Assembly (NCBI GenBank): GCA_947179485.1
Contig: OX359247.1
Location: forward strand, 61,477,131 to 61,541,130
Direction of reading: 5' to 3'
From: Allacma fusca
Lineage: Eukaryota; Arthropoda; Collembola; Symphypleona; Sminthuridae
DNA: 64,000 nt
In this document: positions 35,198 to 46,782 of the stretch, piece after piece
Layout: each line of letters starts with the position of its first letter
Position numbering within the stretch: position 1 is the first letter of the stretch
The notes under the pieces: model-generated
Databases searched by the model: none
Seen by the model: only the letters and a program-made list of their open reading frames with translations
What the model was told of the DNA's origin: nothing
Made by a program: the position numbers and the translations under genes

Positions 35198-35922
35198 TAG
35201 AGCATCTCGGGCGGTTGAAATTTGCGGGTAAGCCCGTAAAAAGCCCGGCCCGCCCGGGCTTTGGGCGGGTACGGGTAAAATTTATTACACTTGACGGGCT
35301 ACGTGCGGGTACGGTCATTTCAATGCGGTTGAAAAAGACAGTGAAAGCCCGTAAAAGCTCATGGAAAAATTCATGTGTGGTGCATGCTGGATCAGGGGTT
35401 GTAAAAGTACATTTGCTTGAATACATAACACGATTTTCGAACGTTTGTAATTTTATCTTTAAAAACTTGACATCCAATGTCAACGAATTAAATTGCAGGA
35501 AACAGTCGGAAGATTGCAAGTTTGGAAATCATTTAAACACGTACTAGTTGAATATAGGTTTCCATAAATTATGTGAATGCAATGAGTGCAGGGACATTTT
35601 AGCAGGCAATCGCGCTAAGGAGGTACGTCAACTCTGTCCAAACATAATTGTAAGAATTCTGCAGTGGAAGTACCACCAGCTCTTACCAATTTCATTCAAA
35701 AAAAGGCGAAAATGTAAAATTGAATTAAAAAATTGTTCTGGGTCTATAGTTTCTGGGGATTTACAAGTTGCACTGGTATTAGCGGGCGGGCTACGGGCTT
35801 TTTTAAATTTTACGGGCCGGGCTTTATTATTGAACTTTAATTTCGGGCCGGGCGGGCACGGGTAAACATTTACGGGCCGCGGGCGGGTACGGGCCTAAAA
35901 TATCCCACGGGGTGATGCTCTA
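35198..35922. mobile_element. Non-autonomous hAT-type DNA transposon, 725 bases
   Basis: The ends read TAGAGCATC and GATGCTCTA, inverted copies of each other. They are flanked on both sides by the same 8-base word ATTCAAAC (35190-35197 and 35923-35930), a perfect 8-base target duplication as hAT elements make. Subterminal zones are packed with CGGGTACGGG, GGGCGGG and ACGGGCC words on both sides, in striking GC contrast with the AT-rich core. There is no transposase; the ORF at 35215-35547 is a by-product of the GC-rich end. Confidence 0.88.
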
Positions 35923-35954
35923 ATTCAAACATCTACCATCCAGTATATTCCATA

Positions 35955-36185
35955 CAAGTACCTGCCACCCGTTTAAACTTCAGTGTAACCCCAAACTCGA
36001 GTTCAATTACAAATTCGAGTATGCACTCAAGCTTACCTTAAGTGTAGCTTGAAATTCCAGCATGAACTTCAGTGTGACTTAAAATGCAATTTGAAATTCG
36101 GGTTTGAACTTAAGTACAACTCATGAGCAACTTGAAATTCCAGTTCGAAGTCGAGTTCCACAAGAAATTCAAGTTAAGATTAACT
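35955..36185. repeat. Degenerate 12-base repeat (CTTGAAATTCCA-like)
   Basis: Words such as TTGAAATTC, GAACTTCAGTG, GAACTTAAGTA and GAGTTC recur about every 12 bases. Decayed, with no clear borders. Confidence 0.5.
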
Positions 36186-37200
36186 AATACTACTACTAAA
36201 ACTTACGCAAAGTAGTACAGTATAATGGACGAGACCCACGACCCCTCCCATCAAACATTCACTCCCCACACGCTCGAAAATCCTGGAATGGAAAAACACA
36301 GTTTGAGTTTAATTTTACGAGCACTGCACAGCCAGCTATTGCTGGATCAGAATGGCAAATGTAAATAGGGAAGGCAGCAAATAGTTCCATTTAATAGCTA
36401 GCTGTAGTGTTATTGACGTCGATGCATCGAGAGCGCGCAAATATTTGATTCTTACCATGATGGTCACTTTCACCATCACCATCCACTCGTTCAGCTTAGA
36501 AGAGAGGATTCAGTCCAAAATATATGTCGGATTTTGTTCGGGATATTGAATAATTCTGTATTCTATATTCCTCTACAATATTAAATCGTCGATTGTCTTT
36601 ATTGTCTTGAAAGTCACAGGTAGTTGGAACAGATAATCTAGTCCAAGTTCATAATTAAAAGCTTAATTAGAAACAATTTACAAGCCAGAATAAAGTCCAA
36701 ATAGCAGGCAAAAGTTTCATCATGTCAATGTGTCATACAAATTCTTATAGGCTCGATTCTATAGTCTTGAGTTGGTCTTCCGTCGATCTTGAGTCCTGAG
36801 TCCCGAGAGTTTTATTACCATCATAAAACTATCAATGTGTAGTGTCAGCACAGTCCAATGTCTTGCATCCTCGCGGTCAAGTTTCCTCCTCTTGAAACTC
36901 TGTGTAGATGTGTTTCTGTCCAGTCAGCACTTTCAGTTCCTCTTTACTTTTGACATTCACTCATGAATACTTTTAACATGATAAATCCATGTGTGACAGA
37001 ATCATTCATGACATTCTTACAATAAAATTAGTCAATTTCCTTAATTCATAAATGTTTTAACAATAATTTCAACAGCTTTGTGAAAGCGTTAATAAAATAA
37101 AAAATCCTGTCTGGTCTCACGTTTGAAATTTCTGAGTCCCCCGATCTTAGGCTTAAGAAAATTTTAAAATAAAATCCAGTAAAAGTACAAGTTTTATTTA
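36186..37200. other. Gene-free region
   Basis: No exon-like stretch or clear repeat unit is recognised. Confidence 0.45.
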
Positions 37201-37450
37201 TCTAGTTTATTTTGATAAATATCCCCAGGGGGGCGTGGAAGGGTTTCATTTCATTCTCACAAAACGGACGGGAACAGGAACAGGCCATGTTTCCAGGCAA
37301 ATGGAATGTAGCGGTCTGGGTTGGGTAAAAATAAATAAATTTGCAGGGGGGGCTGAATAAAGTTTGATAATTTCTACACTGGCACGGGCCGGGCTGGACG
37401 AAACAATATTGAACGGGCCTCAAATCTACCAACGACGGGCTGACGCGCTG
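37201..37450. repeat. GC-rich patch resembling the hAT subterminal region
   Basis: It contains ACGGGCCGGGCTGGACG and ACGGGCCTCAAA, sharing words with the 35198-35922 element (ACGGGCCGGGCT near 35811). I saw no terminal repeat or target duplication, so it is at most a fragment. Confidence 0.3.
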
Positions 37451-39762
37451 TCAACAACGATCCTCCTTCACGGAGTAATTTTATAATAATTCATGTATTG
37501 TTCCATGTTCCATACTTATATGCCATGATGTAGATGGGATCGGGATGGAGACTGGGGGAGTTGGGGCTGCGGTCACTCAATGGCCGGCTGTAGAATCTTT
37601 TAGAAATATTATGCCAACAATTACGTACGCAGTTACTATGTATGTACGAAGGTGGCGGAAGTGCAATCCATTTTGCCTGTAAAGTGAAACTGTTAATGTA
37701 AATGCATGTAAATCGTTTTGTCTCTTTATATTGCGATAGTTTCGGCGTCCGCGCGTCCAGTCCAGAAACAGCATCCTGAATGCATTTTAAAAAGCCAAGG
37801 AAGTTATACTTACTTCTAGTCAGAGCCTCTCTCTCTCGCTCTCTCAGCTGCGGTTTGTGGGACGAACAGGAGCTCTTTTGGAGGGAGGATATTCACTGTC
37901 ATTGTGTTCAATTTAATTGTGTGGAAAAGGCAAATATAGCGTCCTCCTGGTTAATTTAATCAAATTGTTATCAATTTATCTAAAAGGTGAGCTTTCCAAT
38001 ATTTATATGTGACATTTCTTCCGGATTCGTAACCGCATCTCATTATTTACTTGATTTACTGACATTTTTTAGGTATATTTTGTGGACGTTCTAAATATCC
38101 ATTCCAAGCTTCATAAATCCTTCTTTGGTGTAGTCCCCAAATCATTTAGATTAATGTGCCCCCAGAAGTTGAGCTCAGGTTGTATTATTTTATTAAATTC
38201 TAAAAGCCTACAAGCATTTTTAAAGAGAGCATTTTTATAATCCTGGTATTTGGTTTTGTGAGATATTCCAGGAGGTAGTCGTTTCGATCAGAAATTGTTT
38301 GAATATTTAAGACTGAAGAGAATCGAATTTGCCTATCATCAGTTTTTGAAAGAAAGTGATTACCAGATGGAGAACAGTATGTAGGTAGATAGTGCTGTAG
38401 TTTGTCAACTTGAAGAACTTGTGTAAATTTGGGGACCGGAATGGCTGAGTTTTGCTTTTCCCCCAGAAATAGTCTGAAACGTCGTAGAGGCAGTATCTTT
38501 TGTTTTTTAACCTAATGTAACCAAAATAGGAAGAATTTGAGAGAATGTAATATGTAATTAATCAAACCTGCAGAAACAATTGGTGGGCGAGGTTTTGAGT
38601 GGTGGTTGGTTCAAAAGTCCAGCGGCATAGAGTACCGATGGAAGGAAGGTGTGGGAAATGAATACCTGAATACCTTAGCGTTTGTTTTGAAGTTGCGGCC
38701 GAATTTTTTTAGAGTCGTTCACATTCATTTTTGAGGTCATTTACGCCTCCTTGAAAGGGCCGGCCTTTCCGTTCGATTGTGCGAGGATTAACCCTGCAGA
38801 GACCAACCTATTACCACGCTGTCCAAAAACTTCCAAAACAGAATTAAATTTGATTTCCTGAGTACATGGTTCAACTTACAGTCTTGAAAAAAATCGTATG
38901 TGTTCATTACTATTTTGTTAACACTCAGGTCAAGTTTCGTGTCCCCAACTTTCGTCAATTTTGAATAAAAAAATAAAATGTGGGACAACTTTAGCATCTT
39001 AGGCGCCATTTACAATGTAAAGCATACGGCAGCATTGAACGCATTGGGGCCCGAAACAAATTACATACTTCAGATCACGGGTTCACGCACAGCTTGATGC
39101 AAATTATTTTGGGTCAATTTGTAGGACCTACACAACTAAAAAAACCGGAGAAATAAAAACTACAGACAAAAATATATATTACGTATATATTATATATAAA
39201 TATATTATATTACATATATACATTTATACATTTATTATATATTATGTGCATATATATTATATATTACATATATTTTATACATTTATTATATATTATGTGT
39301 ATATATATTATATAATAAATATATAAAATATATGTACTATTTAATATATATTAATTGATACAGATGAATTTGTTGTTAAGTTAATGTGTATATGGTCCCT
39401 GCTAAGAAAATTAACATTGGACAGAGTGGTAATATGTTGGTCCACTCAACCAAGCACTTTTGTTGGTCACTGCAGGGTTAAGCTTCGATGGTAGTATATG
39501 GATGTCAAGTTTAGTTTTAAAATGAGGATGCAGTGCAGCGATAAAATCTTCTTGCACTTATACCATTGCGAGGTTAACAACATTGACCCAGTATCGGAGA
39601 GTTAATAGTAGTGTTGGGAGGAATTGAAGTTGGAATGACATAGTTTGGGGTTAGTTTGCTTCAATCTTGAAATTGGTGTATTTTTTGTTTTTTTAGTTGG
39701 TTTGGTCGGGTCCTATTTGTATATGAAGATTTAGAGCGTAATAAACACCGAAGTAATAGTCC
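37451..39762. other. Upstream region of the CMTR1-like gene
   Basis: A CTCTCTCTCGCTCTCTC tract at 37828-37846 may mark a promoter or first non-coding exon. An AT-only microsatellite lies at 39165-39355. The ORF at 38788-39009 (-) is not convincing. Confidence 0.4.
39165..39355. repeat. ATATTA-rich microsatellite
   Basis: Nearly pure A/T, with repeated ATATATTATATATTA and TACATATATTTATAC words. Confidence 0.85.
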
Positions 39763-42700
39763 ATGGATAATAGGCAAATTTTGAAGGCTGTGAAAAAGGT
39801 AGCACCTAGTCCTCCCAGCATCGGGTCTGGGTCGTCGGGTGTTTCCAGGAAACTTAAACCTCCACCGGCTCCTTCCATCGGAAGTGGTTCAGTTGCATCC
39901 GTCAGTTCATCTGGTATCTATTTTTATTAACCATTATTATGTTTGTGTGTTTGTTGAAAATGAATGCCGAGTATTTCTGTATTGATTAATCTTTATTAAG
40001 AAAATGTAGTAGGTTGTAGTTCTTGATTCGTGTTTTCATTGATTTATAAGGCGCGGGTTCCAAAAGAGGAAGCGAGACCAGTCATCGTAGTGGCAGAAGT
40101 GGCTCTGCGAAACGGTCTCGATCTTCTCTTTACCCTGAATCGGAAAGCAGTGACGATGAGCCTGATATCACTCCGGAGAATCGAGTAATGTCAGCTAATA
40201 TTATTGATATTTACATTTGAAAATAATGGCAACAAATGGTTAACTTCGTTCGTTCAGTATAACTATAATAATGAATTAATTCATCTTCACTCAATTTTTT
40301 GTTTGCCTTGGGTTCTAGTTAAAGTTGATTAAGGAGCAAAGTAGGATTCTATGGATTAAGGCTAACCGGGTCAATTGGAAACTACATTACAATAATCTTC
40401 TCCTTGGTAGGAAAATTGACCACATTGAACCTGAAAATTACGTTTACACGACATTTTGCCGATCCGATTTGCTGCAAAAACTCATGGATCTAAAGGTTTA
40501 GTTTTGTGTTATATTTTACCCATGCATCACTAACAATAAATGATTTTTTTAGTTTCTAGAAAATCGTTTAAAAATTATCTAGTCCAGCTAGATTTGCAAA
40601 TTACAGGCTTCTTAAAAACAACATTATTTTTCTGTTTTGCAGTACAAAATCCGAAGCAATGGGGCGGATAAATTTTTCGAACTGCGAGCGAAATTGAGCT
40701 CGTTTGTAGGAATGGAGGGTATCATTTTCCATAATCCAGAAGCTATACGTATGGCGAATATCGATGCCTTGATGGGGTATCAGCTGTCAAACCCAAAAAA
40801 TTTCCGTGGGGAGAGTTTGTTAGGGCCAAATGAATTGCTGTATTTCGTAGATATTTATGGAGCACCTGGAGGAGCGGCTGAGTTAGTATACTTTGTTTGA
40901 ATATTCACTTTTACACCAATAAGTTAGTTTAGTCTCACGGGCATATTTACATCAGGTACTTTCTGTGGAAAAAGCAATGGAATGCGCATGGATTTGGATT
41001 TACTTCGAAACAATTGGATTACGATTTGCCAGTTAAACCGCACTACAGCGCTGAGAGTTTCGAAGCAGTATATGGTAAAATTAATATTGGGCTGGTCGAA
41101 ATTTTATCTACGTTACTTCTCTATTCGAATGTCATGTGGGTTTTTGCGTCCAGGGTTCCATGGTAAGAAAGGCCAAGGAGATATTTACAACCCAGATGAA
41201 GTGGATTTCTTCATGCGTTATGTACGGAAGAGCACGGGATTCACCGGAGCTCATATTTGTATTGCTCAAGGGGTGAGTTACGGTTTCTTCATCCTTGCCT
41301 GGAATTCGTAGGAGAAATAACGACATACATTTTGAAACATTGTTGTGATCAGTTACTAATGTACTGTCTGTCGTTCGTAATTAGTAATTTTACTGTTATT
41401 TATGCTTTTTTTAAGGGAGAAATGTCCATTGGCGATGAAGATCGCAAGGAGCTACGAGCAAAGTATTTACTCATGTCCGAGTTCATGATTGCACTGGACG
41501 TTTTACGGGAAGGTGAACATGCTTTAATTCTAGATTAATTTACTTTAGTCTTGTTTAGAAGTAAGATATTTTAATGTGAACATAGTAACTTCATAATAAT
41601 AATTGTATTATTATTTTATATTAAGGACAGTTCAATTTAATTTAACAATAATTATAGATATTGTGAAGTGAATGACTGTCTCTTGTGATTTACAGTGATT
41701 AAGCATAATTGAAGTATTTGATTGTTATGTCGATGTAAATGAAATTACCAGCTATTTTTTTCATGAAGCCTAGCGTGCAGAGGAAATTCGGTGGGTATGT
41801 AAGAATCTGAACGAAATTTTTCTCGGAAAAACAGTTTGAGAGATATGAGATGTCAAATGTCATGTTGTGTAATTTGTAGTACATGTATTTTTTTAACAAG
41901 GCATTTTTTTGATGTTCTTGCTCATGTTAAATCGCTTATTTCAATATTTTTCATGTTACATATGCACCCGTGTAACATAATACATTACATAACTTGACTC
42001 AGATATCCGAAACTGTGTTTCCGAGAAAGCATTTTGTCTGATTATTCATGTATTTACCAAATTAGCTCTTCACGCCAAGTTTCTTGATAAATAAAATGTG
42101 GTAATCTGTTGGTATCCTGCATAATTTCGGATTTTTCCATCGTATTATTGCTATTGCTACGATGTAGAATGTATCTACAAACAGCTTGCATTCCTATTTA
42201 CTATTGTTGTTTTGCAGGAGGACATTTTGTGTGCAAGATATACGATATGTTCACCAGTTTCACTGTGGGACTCATTTATCTGATGTATCGAACTTTCGAT
42301 AGTGTAGCTATTTTTAAACCCGAAACATGTCTTCCGGCCAGTTCGGATCGGTATATTCTTTGCAAATACAGGAAAGCAAATCGTAACATATTAGAAATTC
42401 GACGTTTTCTAATGGATACCCTCACGGCCTACCGTAATTCTCAAAGATTGTAAGATGGATTTCTAAGTTTGAAGTTATCCGGAAAGTTTATGCAGTTAAA
42501 TTAAAATATAGTATTTAATTTATTGGCCAAATACATGATTGTTTTTCTATCCCCCAAGGTCCAAAGGACCTAACGACGATGTGGCCGATATAATTGAGTT
42601 AGTTCCTTTCGAAGCAATACGCCAATCCTACAGTTTTTATGACCACATTCTTTCTGCCAATGTTGCGTAAGAAATATTTTATAGTATTTCAGAACTTAAA

Positions 42701-45700
42701 GATGACGCCAATAGACAATAATAAATATAATTTTGCAGGCTTGGTGAGCTTCAGTTAAATCAAACTGACGAAATTGTTCACAACATAAGACTTGGATATT
42801 CTTTCTTGAAAAATCGATTAGAAGAAATCCGGAAAAAAGCCCTTTCAATTTGGGGTATTCCAGAACAATTCAAGCTAAATGCGAAGTACACGGAAGCATC
42901 AACTCCTGATCTTCGAGCTTCCAAGTTGGTCCGACCGCACCCACCAGGTTATTATTTTTGGCTCGATTGTCAATTATGCACATTAAAACCGGGGGTAATA
43001 CCAACTGATAAATATTTCGTTGCACAGTCTGTTCGCTATTGAAGTTACAAGACGAAGTCGTGATTATTATCTTGCATTAAATAATGTTAACACGTATAGG
43101 AGTTTGGGGGGAGAGTATTATAATTTTAATGCTGCAGGTAACAACTTTACGAGATAACCACAGGGGCAAAGGTGTCCACCTATCCTATTTATAGGCCTAT
43201 ATATAGGAAAAAAATAGGCAGGATGCAAAATCCAAGTAATTATAGGTAGTAAAATAGGGTGCAGTAATTACCGCTAAAATTAATCCTATATTATATGTAG
43301 GAGCTGCAAGAGTTCACTTTTTAATTAGGAACAAGGTAGGCAGTTTGCGAAGGTAAAAATGGGCATATTTAATAATCTATTGACAAATTTGTCAAGCAAT
43401 TATTTGATTTAACCTTAAAATAAATCTCAAAAATATTCTTCAAATACGTGAGATTTTAGTAGTTCGATTTTGTTCATGTGTTACGATTGCACGTACATAC
43501 ATAGATGATTTTTAGTTGAAAAAATAAGCCTTTATAGGCTAAAAATAGGTGTTCATAGGCTAAAATATTGGCCTTTATAGGCTAAAATATAGGCAGAAAC
43601 ATTACAGGAGTATATATGTAGGCAAATAGGTAGGCAATTTATTTTTGATAAATAATGTAGGTTAATATGTAGGGAAGGCAAAGCTGCAAAAAATATGTAG
43701 TATTTTAGGTAGGCTGAACCTTTTGGACACCTTTGCACAGGGGTGCAACACTTATACTTACTAAGTCAAACCGTGGGGAGAAATGTGAGGAAGTCGAATT
43801 TTTCTATTAATTTGGTTAAAATATCTTTGGAAACTGCTGTTCAGAACCTTGAACCTGACGCTGTTCCGAGATTTAAATACTCGATTATACCTATGGGTTT
43901 CTCCTTCTTATATACTTCGAAAAATTTTAAAAGGTGGAAATTTTTATAGCTTGTGTGTGGTGGTGGGTTAAGCTGCAAAAATTTAAGTAGACAGAAATGT
44001 TGGAATATATATCAATTATCAATATTTCCAGTAAAGTGAAACAAATTTCATTTACTTATTGAGTATTTCTTGAATGACCAAGCATTCATTTTAATTCTTA
44101 AATTAGAAATCACTTTTTAAAAGAATCAAAAATGTTGGAATGCATTAATAGAGTGTATTTTTTCTTTTCATCAGTTACATTTTAGTTAACAGTTTATCTG
44201 ATCTACTTAAAAGATTTGCTTGCAGGCTTTGCAAATAAACAATGTATACTAAACATGAATCAATCAGTTACTATAATAGATTGATTGCATGACATCTTGT
44301 CATGAAATGTGGAAACGTAGGCAGATTCTATCCTGTCCATGATAGTAATTCACCAAAAAATATGATTTTCTGCCTTTTCTTCCGGACTTTTTGACCTAGG
44401 GGGAATAGTGCACCGCTTCTGTTGGCTACCCAGTATGGGAGTTTATCGGTATCTTAAATTTGGCATATGTAAATGTTTACGTTGAATCTTCGAACTTTTA
44501 AAAAATGCATGTCTTGATGTCATGATGCCATTAGAAAATGGAATCTAAACTAGATTTGAAAATCTGAAGTCCATGTCACTACGAAGCATACAATATGCAC
44601 ACAGTAGTTAGGGGTTTTAGTTATTTTCTGTGCCAGTAACTAACTTCACCGAATTTCCAGGTCTACATAGTTACATCGTAGAACTTGTAGTAATTAATTT
44701 AATTAACCACTAGTTTTTTATTGTACCGGAAAATTATGTCACTGACTCAAGTATTATGTGTAAATATTTAACTTGTGTTTCGTTTAGATGTTCTATTTCA
44801 GATAGAACGAGATGGCGAGGAGGTCCTCGGATTCTCGAACATGGAGGATGGGTTGACCCATCCGAGAGAGTGGCATTTTCTTCCAGTGGGCCGTGATCGC
44901 GGTTTCTTTCTTAGTTTGGGCGGAATGCAAGTTTATCGTTATTCAGGGTCGGGTCCAAAGTGGGAGGAGATTCCTGAAAAAATTGAAATGTGTAATAACA
45001 CTCTTATCTATGGAGATATCATAGAAGAAATCACTATTTATGAGGACAAGCAAGTAATCACATCTGGACTGAATATAATTGACGCCATTCTGTTGGGTGG
45101 GAAGGACATTCGGCACCTGCCTTATGTTGAGAGGTAAAAAAAACGAATTCATTATTAATTAATATTACCGTCAGTTTCGAATAGCGTGTTATATGAAAAG
45201 TGCATTTTTGTTTGAAGGAATGAATTGTGCCAGAAGTTTGCCCGCTCTATGAACAAACCTAACAGAGACGACCTGGCGGCGATGCGTTGTAGGAAGCCAC
45301 GCGAATTGTTAGAACTCCCTAGATGTCTTGCATTGTAAGACAGGTTGATTTGTTTTAATCAGTTCAGTAATTAAATTATTTGCGTCTAGAGTTATGAGCT
45401 ACGTTTAGTTTAGATTGTGATTTGATACTGTGTGGATATTCCGTTACTACTCTTTAGGAATTTGGTAATTAAATACAATGACGATATTAATGCTCTAGCG
45501 GTATTTGCCTGAAATCCCTGTGTGATGTATTGGCAATATACCTTTCACTCTTCTCCCAAACCTTACTGAAGATATTCAGTAGTATTATACACTTGGGATT
45601 AGACTAGTACAGTTCTGGCACGTGATTGAGAATAATAAAGACTGACTTGCATTGCAATTGTTGGATTGGTTTAATAACTATTTTACTGATTATAACACAG

Positions 45701-46246
45701 ATACTGCTCTATGTAAAATTAAATATACGTATTTCCTGGCACGTATTATTAGGTTAAAAAATGAGAGGCTAAAAGGAGGGGGTAAAGGACCAAGCAAGCA
45801 AGCCATTTATCCCGTTGACGACGGTGACGTTGATTCGGAAGGACAACAGCCTTTTCGTAGACCGCGCGCACCCTGTGTCTTCAAACCGTCAGGGTTTGCG
45901 ATTTTCAAAACTTCTAAGGGTGGTAGTGTCCAAGGAGATTTTTTGTAAGTTTGAATGTGTCTTATTTTTATGGTTGAAAATAAACGAAGTTCCCGTTTGC
46001 AACATTTGGAACGTATGCTGGTTATATCTGATGCAATAAAAATGTTTCATAATAGTGCCAGCAAATACTAAATATTTATTACAACTTTTCAGGTATGCCC
46101 TGCAAAATAGGTTGTACTGGCGGTTCACAGAAGATGTCAATTTGGATCCTGCTTTTGATGACTGGCAGAAAGATGCGAATGAAAAGTATGGTCCCATTCA
46201 TGCTGCTACATTGATTAATTTTATTAAAACTCAGTTGAAAAAGTAA
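39763..46246 (+). CDS. CMTR1: CMTR1-like cap 2'-O-ribose methyltransferase, probably inactive
   Basis: Fourteen exons join with agreeing phases: 39763-39913, 40051-40184, 40319-40495, 40643-40881, 40956-41074, 41154-41272, 41416-41512, 42218-42449, 42559-42666, 42739-42947, 44788-45133, 45218-45334, 45753-45944 and 46093-46246; 797 residues (human about 835). The N-terminus is Ser-rich with a basic nuclear-signal-like KRGSETSHRSGRSGSAKRSR; no G-patch is seen. The RrmJ-type domain shows ELLYFVDIYGAPGGAAEY, GFGFT, AHICIAQGG, GGHFVCKIYDMF and SDRYILCK. The C-terminal guanylyltransferase-like part has NNTLIYGDIIEEI and IIDAILLGGKDI. CMTR1 methylates the first transcribed nucleotide. Its catalytic K-D-K (human 239, 364, 404) here reads R (40748-40750), Q (41267-41269) and K (42235-42237). 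Intron 10 holds a hAT-type element. Confidence 0.88.
43167..43735. mobile_element. Non-autonomous hAT-type DNA transposon, 569 bases, in a CMTR1-like intron
   Basis: The ends CAAAGGTGTCC and GGACACCTTTG are perfect 11-base inverted repeats. The 8-base word CACAGGGG flanks both sides (43159-43166 and 43736-43743). The interior is full of TATAGGCTAAAA and ATAGGTAGG words, in particular toward the right end. No transposase ORF. Confidence 0.88.
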
Positions 46247-46782
46247 CAGATATTTTATTTTATTGTATGGACTTATTCTGAGTGTCAGAATTGACTTCAT
46301 GCTGAACTTTAGTACTTTAACTTACTGTTAATTAATTATTTGGATTTGAATTTTACTGTTGGGAACTTTATAGTTCTTTTTAAACTATTGTTATTTATGT
46401 TAGACGTGTGTGATTTTATTTGCGAATCAATCGTTTGTAGTTTAGTCTTCAGAGAATTGGGTGTATTTTTTGATATTGCGTAAATAAATCACTTCAACCA
46501 AAATTCTTTTTTTAAACTTTTACTGGTTGCGCAGAAAATAGCTAAAAAAGTACACATATTAAGCATTAATAGTAAATTCGCAGAGAAGATTAAAACTTCG
46601 TATTTAAAATGTCTGGGAAAAGCGGCAAAATTACATACATAAAGTTATACTAAAAATTCAGTGGTGGTTAGATTAAAACTGGTACTTCTTAAAAGATAAA
46701 AATATTCCGGGATTTCCATTCACATGGTACATTAAAAAATGCAAGAAGGAATCATCATTACGACAGACGAGGACATTCAACT
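46247..46782. other. Convergent 3' UTR region
   Basis: It lies between the CMTR1-like stop and the NSMCE3 stop. AATAAA occurs near 46481. No other feature is seen. Confidence 0.5.

Noticed and set aside
35215-35547. 110-codon ORFs on both strands
   Set aside because: They lie inside the hAT-type element and begin in its GC-rich end; no transposase motif.
42940-43042. Stop of the CMTR1-like gene at 43042 by read-through of exon 10
   Set aside because: The GTTATT donor at 42948 joins in phase to 44788, which encodes the expected guanylyltransferase-like C-terminus, so read-through is not the main form.
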